Below are positions 28,388 through 38,398 of a stretch of DNA of 64,000 nucleotides, piece after piece (the stretch's first letter is position 1; every line of letters starts with the position of its first letter). Below the pieces are notes generated by a model. It made no database searches, was not told the origin of the DNA, and worked only from the letters and a program-made list of their open reading frames with translations. This DNA comes from Saprospiraceae bacterium. GTDB lineage: Bacteria > Bacteroidota > Bacteroidia > Chitinophagales > Saprospiraceae. Location of the stretch: the NCBI GenBank assembly GCA_016719615.1, contig JADJYQ010000001.1, positions 780,501 to 844,500 on the forward strand, read 5' to 3'. The translations under genes were made by a program, and so were the position numbers.

Positions 28388-29734
28388 CTACTTGGGTGGC
28401 TCTAGTTTAAATGTATTTAGAAATCCGGTATGGAAGTTGCCTTCGCGAAAATCTTTATTCTTCATCAATTGCTGATGAAATGGAATCGTCGTTTTAATTC
28501 CTTCGATGATAAATTCATCTAAAGATCTTTCCAGTTTAGTGATACACTCTTCACGTGTCTGAGCTTTGCAAATCAATTTTGCAATCATAGAATCGTAATA
28601 AGGTGGAACGGTGTATCCGGAGTACACATGAGTATCAACTCTGACTCCATGTCCCTTGGAAGTATGCAGGGAAGTAATCTTTCCGGGATTTGGTCTGAAA
28701 TCGTTGAACGGATCTTCAGCATTGATTCTTACTTCAATAGCATGCATGGATGGAAAATAATTTTTACCCGTAATGGGCAAGCCTGCAGCTACTTTTATTT
28801 GCTCTTTAATGAGATCGTGATCGATGACTTCTTCCGTTACGGGATGTTCTACTTGAATCCGGGTATTCATTTCCATAAAATAGAAATTCCGGTATTTGTC
28901 TACCAAAAATTCAACAGTACCTACACCTTCGTAATCTATCGATTTGCCGGCTTTGATAGCCGCTTCACCCATCGCTTCCCGCAGTTCAGAAGTCATAAAT
29001 GGCGAAGGACTTTCTTCTACTAATTTTTGATGTCTTCTTTGGATCGAACAATCTCTTTCTGAAAGGTGAACAACGCGACCATGCTGATCGCCAATAATCT
29101 GGAATTCAATATGACGTGGTTCTTCAATGAATTTTTCAATATAAATCCCGTCATTTGAAAATGCGGCTTTTGCTTCCTGACGGGCAATGCTCCACATGTC
29201 CTCAAATTCTTCCTCTTTCGTTACAATGCGCATCCCTCGTCCGCCGCCTCCGGCAGTGGCTTTTAAGATGACCGGGTAGCCGATATCTTTTGCTATTTTC
29301 TTACCTTGCTTGAGGTCTTTTAATAGCCCATCAGACCCAGGCACTACGGGTACCTGAGCTTTGATCATCGTATCCTTGGCCGTAATTTTATCGCCCATTT
29401 TTCGGATTTGATCCGGGGAGGGGCCTATAAACTTAATTCCGTATTGCGAACAAATTTCAGCAAACTCTGCATTCTCTGCCAAAAAACCATAACCTGGATG
29501 TATAGCGTCTGCATTTGTAATTTCCACAGCTGCCATAATCTTCGGAATGTTCAAATACGATTGGGAAGAAGCGGGTGGACCAATACAGACGGCTTCATCT
29601 GCAAATCGCACATGCAGGCTTTCCCTGTCAGCAGTTGAATAAATCGCAACTGTTTTGATGCCCATCTCCCGAGCAGTGCGAATGATGCGCAAGGCAATTT
29701 CACCGCGATTGGCTATGAGTATTTTATTAAACAT
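28388..29734 (-). CDS. accC: Biotin carboxylase subunit of acetyl-CoA carboxylase
   Basis: ATP-grasp enzyme that carboxylates biotin on AccB in the first step of fatty-acid synthesis. It begins with FNKILIANRGEIALRI. The glycine-rich ATP loop GGGGRGMR, the catalytic stretch EMNTRIQVEHPVTEE and the C-terminal biotin-carboxylase domain are all present. The 448 residues equal the family norm. It follows accB by 11 bases, the usual accB-accC pair. Confidence 0.97.
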   Translation of the reverse strand: MFNKILIANRGEIALRIIRTAREMGIKTVAIYSTADRESLHVRFADEAVCIGPPASSQSYLNIPKIMAAVEITNADAIHPGYGFLAENAEFAEICSQYGIKFIGPSPDQIRKMGDKITAKDTMIKAQVPVVPGSDGLLKDLKQGKKIAKDIGYPVILKATAGGGGRGMRIVTKEEEFEDMWSIARQEAKAAFSNDGIYIEKFIEEPRHIEFQIIGDQHGRVVHLSERDCSIQRRHQKLVEESPSPFMTSELREAMGEAAIKAGKSIDYEGVGTVEFLVDKYRNFYFMEMNTRIQVEHPVTEEVIDHDLIKEQIKVAAGLPITGKNYFPSMHAIEVRINAEDPFNDFRPNPGKITSLHTSKGHGVRVDTHVYSGYTVPPYYDSMIAKLICKAQTREECITKLERSLDEFIIEGIKTTIPFHQQLMKNKDFREGNFHTGFLNTFKLEPPK

Positions 29735-29745
29735 GGAGTCGGAAA

Positions 29746-30225
29746 TTAGGGTTCTACGAGAAATAAAACCTGATCGTATTCAACAGGTGTAGCATCTTCT
29801 ACGACCACTTTTACAATGGTACCTTTGACCTCACTTTCAATTTCGTTAAATAGTTTCATGGCTTCTATAATGCACACAGTTGTCCCGGAATCAACTTTGT
29901 CACCTACTTTTACAAACGGACCTTTTTCAGGCCCCGGAGATCGGTAAAAAGTACCAACCATCGGTGATTTGATTTCGAGATATTTTTTGTCTTCTGCTGC
30001 ATTTTCAGCTATTCCACCGGATGATTGATCAGCAAATTTAGGCGCAATCGCAGCGACCGGCGAATGGATCATCTGCGGTGCTTGTGTAGCAGGCATGGAG
30101 TGCACAATGTGCTGTTCCTGACTAGTCTTAATAGTCATCTCAAATTCACCTTCCTTGATTTTAAAAACGGAAACTCCAGATTTTCCTACAAGGCGGATAA
30201 GTTCCTGAATTTCTTTAAAGTTCAT
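29746..30225 (-). CDS. accB: Biotin carboxyl carrier protein of acetyl-CoA carboxylase
   Basis: 159 residues from the ATG at 30225 (MNFKEIQELIRLV); the longer frame to 30249 needs TTG and runs into efp. A Pro/Ala-rich linker in the middle leads to the biotinyl domain with the biotin-accepting lysine in EAMKLFNE. The ATG follows the efp TAG after four bases, and an AGGA overlapping that stop may act as ribosome-binding site. It is part of efp-accB-accC. Confidence 0.96.
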   Translation of the reverse strand: MNFKEIQELIRLVGKSGVSVFKIKEGEFEMTIKTSQEQHIVHSMPATQAPQMIHSPVAAIAPKFADQSSGGIAENAAEDKKYLEIKSPMVGTFYRSPGPEKGPFVKVGDKVDSGTTVCIIEAMKLFNEIESEVKGTIVKVVVEDATPVEYDQVLFLVEP

Positions 30226-30229
30226 TTTC

Positions 30230-30796
30230 CTATTGTTTAACGCGTTCAAGATACTCTTTTGTTCGGGTATCCACTTTTACAACATCACCTTCTTCGATAA
30301 ATATCGGCACTTTTACCTGTGCTCCGGATTCCAAAGTTGCCAATTTTTGGACATTGGTTGCCGTATTTCCGCGTACTCCCGGTTCCGTATAGGTAATTTT
30401 CATAATTACATGCGGTGGTAAATCAGCAGTTAAGGGAATATCCTTCTCAGCGTGGTAAAGCACTTCAATTTCCATGCCTTCTTTCAAAAATTCACCATTT
30501 TCAAGAAGATTTTCAGAAATAGCTTCCTGATCGAACGTTTCCGAATTCATAAAATGGTAACCCGATTCATCTTTGTAAAGATATTGCATTTTTCTTCGCT
30601 CAACGCGCACATCATCAATAGTATGTCCTGCAGTAAAGGTATTTTCGACAACTTTGCCACTGGTCATACTTTTGAGCTTGGTTCTTACAAATGCATTGCC
30701 CTTACCTGGTTTTACGTGTTGAAACTCAACAACTACGTAAATATCGTTATTAAAATTGATACAAAGTCCATTCCGGATATCTGAAGTATTTGCCAT
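30230..30796 (-). CDS. efp: Elongation factor P
   Basis: Three-domain ribosomal factor that relieves stalling at polyproline. The tip loop KPGKGNA carries the conserved Lys32, the residue that some bacteria modify. The 188-residue length and the C-terminal GDVVKVDTRTKEYLER are standard. It heads the efp-accB-accC group, an arrangement seen in many Bacteroidota. A TATCTTTG promoter element lies just upstream. Confidence 0.97.
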   Translation of the reverse strand: MANTSDIRNGLCINFNNDIYVVVEFQHVKPGKGNAFVRTKLKSMTSGKVVENTFTAGHTIDDVRVERRKMQYLYKDESGYHFMNSETFDQEAISENLLENGEFLKEGMEIEVLYHAEKDIPLTADLPPHVIMKITYTEPGVRGNTATNVQKLATLESGAQVKVPIFIEEGDVVKVDTRTKEYLERVKQ

Positions 30797-30826
30797 AAAA
30801 TTTGATGGTTTTTTCTAAAACAGGCG

Positions 30827-30834
30827 CAAAGATA
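30827..30834 (-). promoter_or_regulatory. -7 promoter element of the efp-accB-accC operon
   Basis: On the minus strand this reads TATCTTTG, matching TAnnTTTG exactly, 30 bases before the efp ATG. No convincing -33 TTG is found at the expected distance. Confidence 0.55.
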
Positions 30835-30910
30835 AACCCATAAACCGCAAAAGGCCTATAGTAAGCACTTAATAATATGACAGTTTCTTTAAATCCGGTA
30901 CTTTTTCAGC

Positions 30911-32434
30911 TTATCTGGGCAAAAGATTGAATTCAACCCTTCTGTTCAGATATCGTCCGGTTTCATTGTCGTTTGGTGCTATTGGTTTGCTGGATCCGAA
31001 ACCCACATAACTCAGTCTGGATGCAGAAATACCGATAGATATGAGATATTCGTAGCATATTTTAGCCCTCCTTTCCGACAGGTCCAGATTGAATCCTGCA
31101 CTGCCTGAATTATCTGTATGGCCCGCAATGGTTAAGTTATAATCGGGATATTTTTTCAAAATTTTGGCAACTTTATCTAAGATTGAAAAGGATTCACTTC
31201 TCAAAGTTGCCCGGCCCAGGTCAAACTGTACAGCTCTCATGGCAAAATCCAGAGTTTCAATATCAGCTTTTTCAATCACAGGACAACCTTTGTTTGCAAT
31301 TGGACCCGGCGTATTGGGACAACCATCGAGCTTATCCATAATTCCATCTCCATCTGTGTCGGGACATCCATTATGCTTTTCAGGTCCGGCGGCAAATGGA
31401 CATTCGTCTTCAGCATCCGGGATTCCATCCTTATCACTATCTTTTAAAGCTACTTCCGGACATCCACCATTAGATTTATTGCCGGCTTTATCCGGACATT
31501 TATCCTCCTTATCTGAAATTCCGTCCCCGTCTGTGTCCGGACAGCCATTCATTTCTTTTGATCCTGCCTTTTCGGGACAGTCGTCTTTGTTGTCAGGAAT
31601 TCCATCGCCGTCTTTATCTGGTTCCGGACAACCTTTGAGTTCTTTGATACCTTTCACATTAGGGCACTCATCTTCGGTATCCGGAATGCCATCCCCATCA
31701 GTATCCGGACATCCCATGAATTCTTCAAGTCCGGCAAGCTCCGGACATTTGTCTTTTGAATCTTCAATTCCATCTTTATCAGAATCCGGACAACCAGAAA
31801 ATTTTAATAATCCAGCGACCCCGGGACATAAATCTTCATCATCCGGGATTCCGTCGCCATCAGTATCTGGTTTTTGAATCACAGCTTCCTCTTGTGGTTT
31901 TTTGCTCCCGAAAAAATAAACAAATCCAAACTGATGTTGAAGATGCCCTTCCCAATTAGCTACAGATACGCGATAGTCAGATTGAATATTTAAATAGACC
32001 TGCGGATGCATTTTAAACATGAGTCCTAATCCCAAAGGCACTTGAATGGCAAAGTCCTTTCCTTTTGGAAGTATAAAATTGACACCACCGTTTATATAGG
32101 GATTTATCCAATTGAAATTTTTCTTGAGTAGTAATTGTGCCTGAGCACCAAAAGTATAAAATGGAGATTTTACAAATGCATTCGAACTGTCGCGATAAAC
32201 TCCGGCGCCTATTGGAAACATGACGGAAATCTGATTTGGAAAATTGCGGATATATGCCAGTTCAAAACCATTCTGATAATTTCTGATGGCACCGGCATTT
32301 TCATCCCTTAGGGTTCCGAAATCATAAAAAGTCTTCCTCGCAACCAAACCTTGTTTGTAATCAAAATATTGGGCACTGACTTCCGAAAAAATTCCGAATA
32401 TCAGTGTTAAAGCGACGATACAATAAGACTTCAT
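30911..32434 (-). CDS. OmpA-family protein with thrombospondin type 3 calcium repeats
   Basis: A signal peptide and an N-terminal eight-strand-type barrel (about 20-190) are followed by seven TSP3-like calcium repeats of the form DTDGDGIPDxxDxCP (about 190-370) and a C-terminal OmpA peptidoglycan-binding domain (TIAGHTDNSGS, NLDLSERRA, GFGSSKP). It probably ties the outer membrane to peptidoglycan, with calcium stiffening the linker. The repeat region produces a 237-codon open frame on the other strand that is not a gene. A TACATTTG element lies upstream. Confidence 0.93.
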   Translation of the reverse strand: MKSYCIVALTLIFGIFSEVSAQYFDYKQGLVARKTFYDFGTLRDENAGAIRNYQNGFELAYIRNFPNQISVMFPIGAGVYRDSSNAFVKSPFYTFGAQAQLLLKKNFNWINPYINGGVNFILPKGKDFAIQVPLGLGLMFKMHPQVYLNIQSDYRVSVANWEGHLQHQFGFVYFFGSKKPQEEAVIQKPDTDGDGIPDDEDLCPGVAGLLKFSGCPDSDKDGIEDSKDKCPELAGLEEFMGCPDTDGDGIPDTEDECPNVKGIKELKGCPEPDKDGDGIPDNKDDCPEKAGSKEMNGCPDTDGDGISDKEDKCPDKAGNKSNGGCPEVALKDSDKDGIPDAEDECPFAAGPEKHNGCPDTDGDGIMDKLDGCPNTPGPIANKGCPVIEKADIETLDFAMRAVQFDLGRATLRSESFSILDKVAKILKKYPDYNLTIAGHTDNSGSAGFNLDLSERRAKICYEYLISIGISASRLSYVGFGSSKPIAPNDNETGRYLNRRVEFNLLPR

Positions 32435-32453
32435 ATCAAAAGTATTTATTATG

Positions 32454-32461
32454 CAAATGTA
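32454..32461 (-). promoter_or_regulatory. -7 promoter element of the OmpA-family gene
   Basis: On the minus strand this reads TACATTTG, matching TAnnTTTG, 20 bases before the ATG. A TTG 14 bases further upstream is closer than the usual spacing. Confidence 0.45.
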
Positions 32462-32518
32462 AGTGAAATTCTATACAATAGGGTATTTTTCAGGGAATTA
32501 TAACATGGGATATCGCTC

Positions 32519-33025
32519 TCAAAGATATTCAAAAAATCCCGTAGCTGTATTCTTCCGAACCTGGTCCCAATTAAAATATCGCCCATTCATGGCAATATAA
32601 ATACCGGGAGTTAGAATTTGGAGAAATGCCAAGGCACTGCCAAGATTAAAAAATCCATCAGAAGAGTTTCCAAATGCATAAGGGATCATAGCTCCTGTCA
32701 ATACTATCGTTTTGCCCGTCAAATTACTTTCTGCCAGCACTTTTGCGGTCAGGCTCATAGTGTCTGTCCCATGGGTAATCAGGATTTTATTGGAAGGACT
32801 CTTCCGGCAATTGTGAATGATGATTTCGCGATCAGCATCCGACATATCCAGACTATCCAGCATCATCAAAGTTTTGATATCAATTTCCAAGGTGCAACGT
32901 CCGCGATCCAACATTTTCGGAAGATGGGTATCCTTAAAATAAAGCTGGCCTGTTACAAAGTTATATTCTTTATCAAAGGTTCCGCCCGTAATAAAGATTT
33001 GAATGTAGGATTGATCTGTGGTCAT
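32519..33025 (-). CDS. Short asparaginase-family protein (N-terminal domain only)
   Basis: Matches the first domain of L-asparaginase/glutaminase: ITGGTFDK holds the nucleophile-type Thr, and ITHGTDTMS holds the second conserved Thr-Asp pair. At 168 residues the C-terminal domain of the classical enzyme is absent. Stand-alone short forms are known, so this may be complete rather than truncated; the frame ends cleanly with no trace of the missing domain downstream. Activity on asparagine is not assured. Confidence 0.82.
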   Translation of the reverse strand: MTTDQSYIQIFITGGTFDKEYNFVTGQLYFKDTHLPKMLDRGRCTLEIDIKTLMMLDSLDMSDADREIIIHNCRKSPSNKILITHGTDTMSLTAKVLAESNLTGKTIVLTGAMIPYAFGNSSDGFFNLGSALAFLQILTPGIYIAMNGRYFNWDQVRKNTATGFFEYL

Positions 33026-33438
33026 AACTTATTTTTCGGGCATAAAATTAAACTTTAAAAGTCCAATCCTTGCAAGCCTTTTATTTCTAAAATTCGCATT
33101 TGACAAAGATTCTGATTTTATTCAAAATACCGGCTTGCTGAAAAAATAACGGAGTCATGGCAAGGTGGTTTGTAATTGTATGCCCGATGCACAGAGGGCA
33201 ATTTTTATGGTGTTCATATCGGACTCATCAAGTTAAGCCCAATTTTAAATCAGGAACTTACAAATTAGCTTTATTAATAATATAATTTAATATATTAAAA
33301 TTATTTAATGTATTAATTAAACTATATCAATATAAAACATATAAATATTAATTGCTATACAATGCAGATGGAGCTCTTTGGCATGTTTTTTGCTTACTGT
33401 ACGCTGTGATCTATTATGAAACCGCAAATCGACATCCT
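33026..33438. other. AT-rich intergenic region
   Basis: A 413-base divergent gap. The part 33270-33360 is nearly pure A and T. I see no RNA gene. The open frame from 33352 to 33438 is only an upstream extension of the next gene. Confidence 0.55.
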
Positions 33439-34659
33439 ATGAATCCTTTTCGCTTGCTTCGTCTCACCATTGCATTTTTTTGGATGGTAGGTATCCATGG
33501 AACTGTTTGGTCACAATGTGCTCAAGGTGTGGTTACACTCACGGGCTTTACAGCAAGCGGCGGTCAAGGCACTTATTCTGATCCCGCTACGGGCAATGTT
33601 GAAATAAACTTTTGCTTTACACTCACACACTTTTTTGAATCCAATACCAATTGGGTACATGGTATTTTTGTAGCTTGGGACAATCTGCCCCAGGGAGCCA
33701 TTGTATGTGAAGGTCTGACAGGGTCTCAGGATGCCCAACACGGGAGCCGGAAATGGAAATTTATCGACTCTGCAAGTGCTGTTAATTTCGATTTACCTGG
33801 TGCCGGGTTTTATGTAGACGAAGGTGATGGAAATCCTAAAAATAATTATGGCGATAATGGCATTGGAACACCAAATGCCAGTTTTCCGGATTTAGAACCA
33901 TTTTGTTTCAAAGTCAAAATCAACTGTGGTTCGACACCACCCATCGCATATGTTCCTAAAATAGTCGTTACAGGAGATGGCACAACCGGAGGTTGGACAA
34001 ATATTGCCTGTATGGGCGATATGTTCAGAGCCACTGAAGGCGGACCTAATGGAAATGGTGCAGTAGTTGTATGTGGCGTTGTTTTACCTGTGAAGTTACT
34101 CGCTTTTAAAGGGGAATCAAAGCCTGAAGGCAATCTCATTGAATGGACCGCCAGTTCCGATCATTTGTTTTCACATTTTGAATTGGAAAAAAGTAGCACA
34201 AACACCTCCGCATTCAGCTATTTGGACAAAATTGACGTACGCAAAGGATCCACTGGATCTAGCAATGAAATATTTAACTACAGTTATCTCGATAAATACA
34301 TAACGCCGTTTGCAGCATATCGATTGAAAATGCTTGAAAAAGATGGAACTTATAAATTTTCTCAAGTAATCACCATCCGAAAATCTGGACAAACCAAACA
34401 CGATGTTAAGTTTTCTGTTTATCCCAATCCGGCACAGGACAGAGTCCTGGTAAAAAACGAAACAGACAACCGCTATGGACAAATAATACTCAATTTTTAT
34501 GATGTGTATGGTCGTAAAATCAACAGCCAGTTATTTTCTGCAACTTTGGCGAAACAAGAATATTATATCGAACTTTCTAATTTTAACAAAGGACTTTATT
34601 TTATTGAGGTCATGAATGGAGATATGAAATTGGAAGGATTGAGTTTTCTGAAGTTATAA
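33439..34659 (+). CDS. T9SS type A sorting-domain protein
   Basis: I chose the ATG at 33439 because a clear signal peptide starts there (MNPFRLLRLTIAFFWM, ending VWSQC); the frame to 33352 starts with TTG. A Cys-containing beta domain (about 30-220) precedes a widespread linker segment (PVKLLAFKGE, then LIEWTASSDH, FELEKSS and AAYRLKMLEKDG) that occurs before sorting domains. The type A domain begins SVYPNPAQDRVLV and ends LSFLKL. It is a secreted or surface protein without a recognised catalytic motif. Confidence 0.85.
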   Translation: MNPFRLLRLTIAFFWMVGIHGTVWSQCAQGVVTLTGFTASGGQGTYSDPATGNVEINFCFTLTHFFESNTNWVHGIFVAWDNLPQGAIVCEGLTGSQDAQHGSRKWKFIDSASAVNFDLPGAGFYVDEGDGNPKNNYGDNGIGTPNASFPDLEPFCFKVKINCGSTPPIAYVPKIVVTGDGTTGGWTNIACMGDMFRATEGGPNGNGAVVVCGVVLPVKLLAFKGESKPEGNLIEWTASSDHLFSHFELEKSSTNTSAFSYLDKIDVRKGSTGSSNEIFNYSYLDKYITPFAAYRLKMLEKDGTYKFSQVITIRKSGQTKHDVKFSVYPNPAQDRVLVKNETDNRYGQIILNFYDVYGRKINSQLFSATLAKQEYYIELSNFNKGLYFIEVMNGDMKLEGLSFLKL

Positions 34660-34829
34660 AAATCATTAGAGGAACTTCTCCGGCCATTTGCACGAGGATT
34701 CGCCCTTTATTCATGCGATTTGAAGACAGCAAATTTTATTCCTTTTAATTTAGGAGAGGAGGAACTCGCAAAATATAATATTATTTCTTGGAATGTTTTG
34801 AAATCCCTACTCTAAATATTCATCATAAT

Positions 34830-35300
34830 TTAAACAACTTTATCAGCACAATATGAAGAGGCAAATGCTTCGGGTTTGGCTTTAAATATAAAACCCATCG
34901 ATAAGATATAGCCCATAGCTTCACGTAATGCAGTATTCGATTTAAATCCTGGGTCGGTATTGATGTCGGCGTGAACTTCCAAAGCGATATGGTAATTTTC
35001 CAACAAATCACATAGTTGATATGCCACTTCTATAGATTTGGCAACTTCTGTTATCATGCGTTCTTTTAAACCCATGTTACTTCTCGTTGAGCTGTGGTGA
35101 ATAAACATAAAACCACCTCTTCCTTCGCGCAGAAAAACGATAACAGTCGCAAAATCAACATGATTACCTCGGGTCTGGCTGTCGGTACCAATGCAGAGTT
35201 TAAGTTTGTAACCTTGCTCTGTTTCTCTGACGATGGTTTGTTCGACGGCCTCTAATATCGGAATTTCAATGATGTCACCATTGAGTCTTCTCCAACTCAT
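34830..35300 (-). CDS. YkuK/DUF458 family ribonuclease H-like protein
   Basis: 156 residues with a ribonuclease-H-like pattern: CIGTDSQT with an acidic residue on the first strand, a conserved basic HHSS(T)R segment, ERMITEVAKSIE helix, and VHADIN with another acidic residue. It matches the YkuK family (DUF458), whose biological role is unknown. It is transcribed away from the YyaL-type gene across a 228-base gap. Confidence 0.82.
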   Translation of the reverse strand: MSWRRLNGDIIEIPILEAVEQTIVRETEQGYKLKLCIGTDSQTRGNHVDFATVIVFLREGRGGFMFIHHSSTRSNMGLKERMITEVAKSIEVAYQLCDLLENYHIALEVHADINTDPGFKSNTALREAMGYILSMGFIFKAKPEAFASSYCADKVV

Positions 35301-35465
35301 TTTATAGAAGTTTGCATAAATATATACAAATTATTTTTATATACTGGCCTATTTTTTAATTACTTAGAAAATTTAATATTCAATAAACCATTTGAGAAAA
35401 GGCCAGTGGAGATAACTTAACGCAGTGGAAATGGCTAATTTATTCCTAACTAACAATTAAAAGAA

Positions 35466-35473
35466 TACCTTTG
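35466..35473 (+). promoter_or_regulatory. Candidate -7 promoter element
   Basis: TACCTTTG matches TAnnTTTG and lies 55 bases before the ATG of the thioredoxin-domain gene. A run of 12 A follows at about 35481-35492. No good -33 TTG is seen. Confidence 0.4.
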
Positions 35474-35528
35474 CCACCGCGAAAAAAAAAAAAGCCATCC
35501 TAATCATATTTAAAAGGTTTTCGATTTT

Positions 35529-37628
35529 ATGAAATATCTTGTACTTATTGTTGTCTGCGTATTTTTCATTTCCTGTAAAGACAATTCCGGCAACCAGACA
35601 ATTTCAAAAACCAATCACCTGGTCAACGAGACATCTGCTTATCTTTTGCAGCATGCGCATAATCCGGTCGATTGGTTTCCATGGAATGAAGAAGCTCTTC
35701 AAAAGGCTAAAACAGAAAAGAAGCTCATCGTTGTAAGTATCGGTTATTCTTCTTGTCATTGGTGCCATGTTATGGAACGTGAATCTTTTTCAGATACCGC
35801 GGTAAGCCGATTAATGAATGCTCATTTTGTGAATATCAAAGTAGATCGCGAAGAACGACCGGATGTTGATCAAATTTACATGACGGCTTGCCAGATCATG
35901 AATCCTGATGGTGGTTGCGGATGGCCATTAAATGCCATTACACTTTCAGATGGAAGGCCTGTTTGGGTTGGCACTTATTTGAACCGGGATGAGTGGATGA
36001 ATTTATTAACTCAGATCAACGATTTATACCACGAGGATCAAAACGAATTGCAAAAAATTGCCAATCAGCTTTCCAACCATTTACAGAGTGATCATCGTTT
36101 TAAATTGACCAACGATCATTTAAATTTTGAAGCAACTGAATTAAAAACCATACAACAGAAAGTTTTAAATAATCTTGACCTGACCCGGGGTGGTAAAAAA
36201 GGCGACATCAAATTTCCATTACCTCCTTTGTTGCGTTATCAGTTGGAGTATGCCGGATTTGTAACTGATAAAACAGCTGCGAACTGGGTAGATCAAACCC
36301 TGAAGCAACTTATGAATGGCGGTATCAATGATCAACTTGCCGGTGGTTTTGCCCGATACTCCACAGATCCAAATTGGCGGGTACCACATTTCGAAAAAAT
36401 GTTGTACGACAATGCTCAATTGATCAGTTTATATGCTGATGCTTATAAAAAATTTAAAACGGAAGCGTACAAAAATACCTTGATCAGAACTTTGAATTTT
36501 ATGCAATCGGATTTTACATCCGGTGATGGGAAATATTATTCGTCCTTTGACGCGGAAACAGAAGGCGAAGAAGGTAAATATTACGTGTGGACTTTAGATG
36601 AAGTGAAACAAATACTGGCCGATCATAAATTAATTGAACTTGCCATTAAAGTATATCATCTAAAGGACGAAGGCAATTGGGAAAAAGGAAAAAATGTTTT
36701 GTTTTTGACAACATCCATTCAACAACTGTCAAAAGAACTTTCAAAAGATGTCAAAAGTATTCAGGATGATCTGGAGACTATTCGCTTGAAATTATTAGAG
36801 GTAAGAAAACAACGCAAGGCTCCAAAGCGAGATCAAAAAATCATTTGTGCCTGGAATGCCATGATGGCCATAGCCTTGGCAGATGCTAGTGCAGCTTTGG
36901 GCGATGAAAATTATAAAAAGGAAGCACTAAAAACCGGAAACTTTTTAGTAAAAGAGATGCTGAGCCCTGAAGGAAAACTTTATCGGACTGTTCCTGGATC
37001 CAAAAATGTTCAATATGGTTTTTTAGATGATTATGCTTTTACGATTTTAGCCATGATCCGATTGTATGAAATCAGTTTTGATGAATCCTGGTTACAAACA
37101 GCACTTAAACTTTGTGAACAAAGCTTGAAATCTTTTACTGATGAAGATGGTGTTTATTTCTATTACAATGCCTCAGAAGATACAAAATTGATTGCCCGTA
37201 AAAAGGAAATGGTAGACCAGGTGATCTCTTCCTCCAATTCTGTAATGGCGGATGTACTGCATAAGCTGGGTTTGTATTTTTATAACACAGACTATCTAAA
37301 GCGTAGCCAACATATGGTCAAAGGCATGATAGATGGGCCTGCCATTCAGGATCCGGTATTTTATTCAAATTGGTTGCGGCAATATATTCAATTCTGCAAA
37401 CCTCCTTATGAAGTTGCGATTGTAGATCCTGAATATGAAAAACTGCAGCAGCAATTATTGACAAGTTATTTACCTCATGTTATTTTATTGGGTAACGCAC
37501 AAAAAGAAAGTTTGGAATTGTTGAAAGAGAAACTCCAGGAAGGGAGTACCTACATATATGTCTGTAGAAATAAAGTATGTAAATTACCCGTCACGAAAGT
37601 TGAGGATGCACTCAAATTAATGCCTTAA
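35529..37628 (+). CDS. YyaL/DUF255-type thioredoxin-domain lipoprotein
   Basis: 699 residues. The leader ends in FFISCKDN, a lipobox, so it is probably anchored in the envelope. The thioredoxin-like DUF255 domain has SYSSCHWCHVMERESF with a CxxC pair (about residues 75-80) and DREERPDVD. An (alpha/alpha)6 barrel-like region follows, with HFEKMLYDNAQL and DDYAF. The family occurs in all domains (human SPATA20), but its reaction is not settled. plsC starts five bases after its stop. Confidence 0.9.
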   Translation: MKYLVLIVVCVFFISCKDNSGNQTISKTNHLVNETSAYLLQHAHNPVDWFPWNEEALQKAKTEKKLIVVSIGYSSCHWCHVMERESFSDTAVSRLMNAHFVNIKVDREERPDVDQIYMTACQIMNPDGGCGWPLNAITLSDGRPVWVGTYLNRDEWMNLLTQINDLYHEDQNELQKIANQLSNHLQSDHRFKLTNDHLNFEATELKTIQQKVLNNLDLTRGGKKGDIKFPLPPLLRYQLEYAGFVTDKTAANWVDQTLKQLMNGGINDQLAGGFARYSTDPNWRVPHFEKMLYDNAQLISLYADAYKKFKTEAYKNTLIRTLNFMQSDFTSGDGKYYSSFDAETEGEEGKYYVWTLDEVKQILADHKLIELAIKVYHLKDEGNWEKGKNVLFLTTSIQQLSKELSKDVKSIQDDLETIRLKLLEVRKQRKAPKRDQKIICAWNAMMAIALADASAALGDENYKKEALKTGNFLVKEMLSPEGKLYRTVPGSKNVQYGFLDDYAFTILAMIRLYEISFDESWLQTALKLCEQSLKSFTDEDGVYFYYNASEDTKLIARKKEMVDQVISSSNSVMADVLHKLGLYFYNTDYLKRSQHMVKGMIDGPAIQDPVFYSNWLRQYIQFCKPPYEVAIVDPEYEKLQQQLLTSYLPHVILLGNAQKESLELLKEKLQEGSTYIYVCRNKVCKLPVTKVEDALKLMP

Positions 37629-37633
37629 CTTAG

Positions 37634-38398
37634 ATGATACAAAAGAAATTTATAAATCCTTTCGGATACGCACTCGCATTTTTACGTTTGTTGATCATTA
37701 TCCTGACACTGGCCTTCATCGTTGGTGTAGGTATTACCCTGCATAAGCTTGGTTTACTTCAGCAGCGCCATGCCTTTACTATCCGGTCCCTTTATTGTAA
37801 ATGGGCATTATTCATCCTTGGAGTTCGCGTGCATAAATCCGGAAAACTGGACCTAACTCCAGGCACGCTCTATGTTGGCAATCATCGTTCATTAGTAGAT
37901 CCCATTGTTGTTTTTGCTTACCTCACCAATGGTTATGCGATTGGCAAAGTGGAAGTATCAAAGTACCCCTTGATCAATACAGGAGCGATGCTCTCCGGTG
38001 TTATTTATGTTGATCGTGACTGCGCTAACAGTCGTAAGTCTACCCGCGAAGCTATCGCAGATTTGTTAAGCAAAGGAATGTCTGTTCTTGTATTTCCGGA
38101 AGGCACAATTTCTACCGAAGTAAAGGCAAAACAATTCAGACAAGGTACTTTTCACGCAGCAGCTGCAACCAAACGACCTATAGTAACCTTTGCCCTGGAG
38201 ATGGGCGACCCTGGACGCGATTTTTGGTATGGCGATGGATTATTTAATCTTTATTTTCAGAGTTTCTCAAAATGGAGGACAGAAGTGTATTTGCATTTTT
38301 TTGAACCCATACTTGGAAACTCAGGCGAAGAATTGACCTTACAGGCCGCAGAAATGGTCGGAGGAAAGCTTGAGGAATTTCAGAAAAATTGGAAGTGA
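37634..38398 (+). CDS. plsC: 1-acyl-sn-glycerol-3-phosphate acyltransferase
   Basis: Membrane enzyme that acylates lysophosphatidic acid to phosphatidic acid. One N-terminal helix precedes the catalytic motif NHRSLVD (HX4D), and the acceptor-binding motif FPEGTIS follows about 75 residues later. The 254 residues fit the family. It is in an operon with the DUF255 gene (five-base gap). Confidence 0.92.
   Translation: MIQKKFINPFGYALAFLRLLIIILTLAFIVGVGITLHKLGLLQQRHAFTIRSLYCKWALFILGVRVHKSGKLDLTPGTLYVGNHRSLVDPIVVFAYLTNGYAIGKVEVSKYPLINTGAMLSGVIYVDRDCANSRKSTREAIADLLSKGMSVLVFPEGTISTEVKAKQFRQGTFHAAAATKRPIVTFALEMGDPGRDFWYGDGLFNLYFQSFSKWRTEVYLHFFEPILGNSGEELTLQAAEMVGGKLEEFQKNWK

Noticed and set aside
31164..31877. 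237-codon open frame opposite the OmpA-family gene
   Set aside because: It mirrors the TSP3 repeat codons (Ser/Pro/Gly-rich antisense) and has no start context; the minus-strand gene fully explains it.
33846..34139. 97-codon minus-strand frame inside the T9SS protein gene
   Set aside because: Shadow of a strongly supported plus-strand gene.
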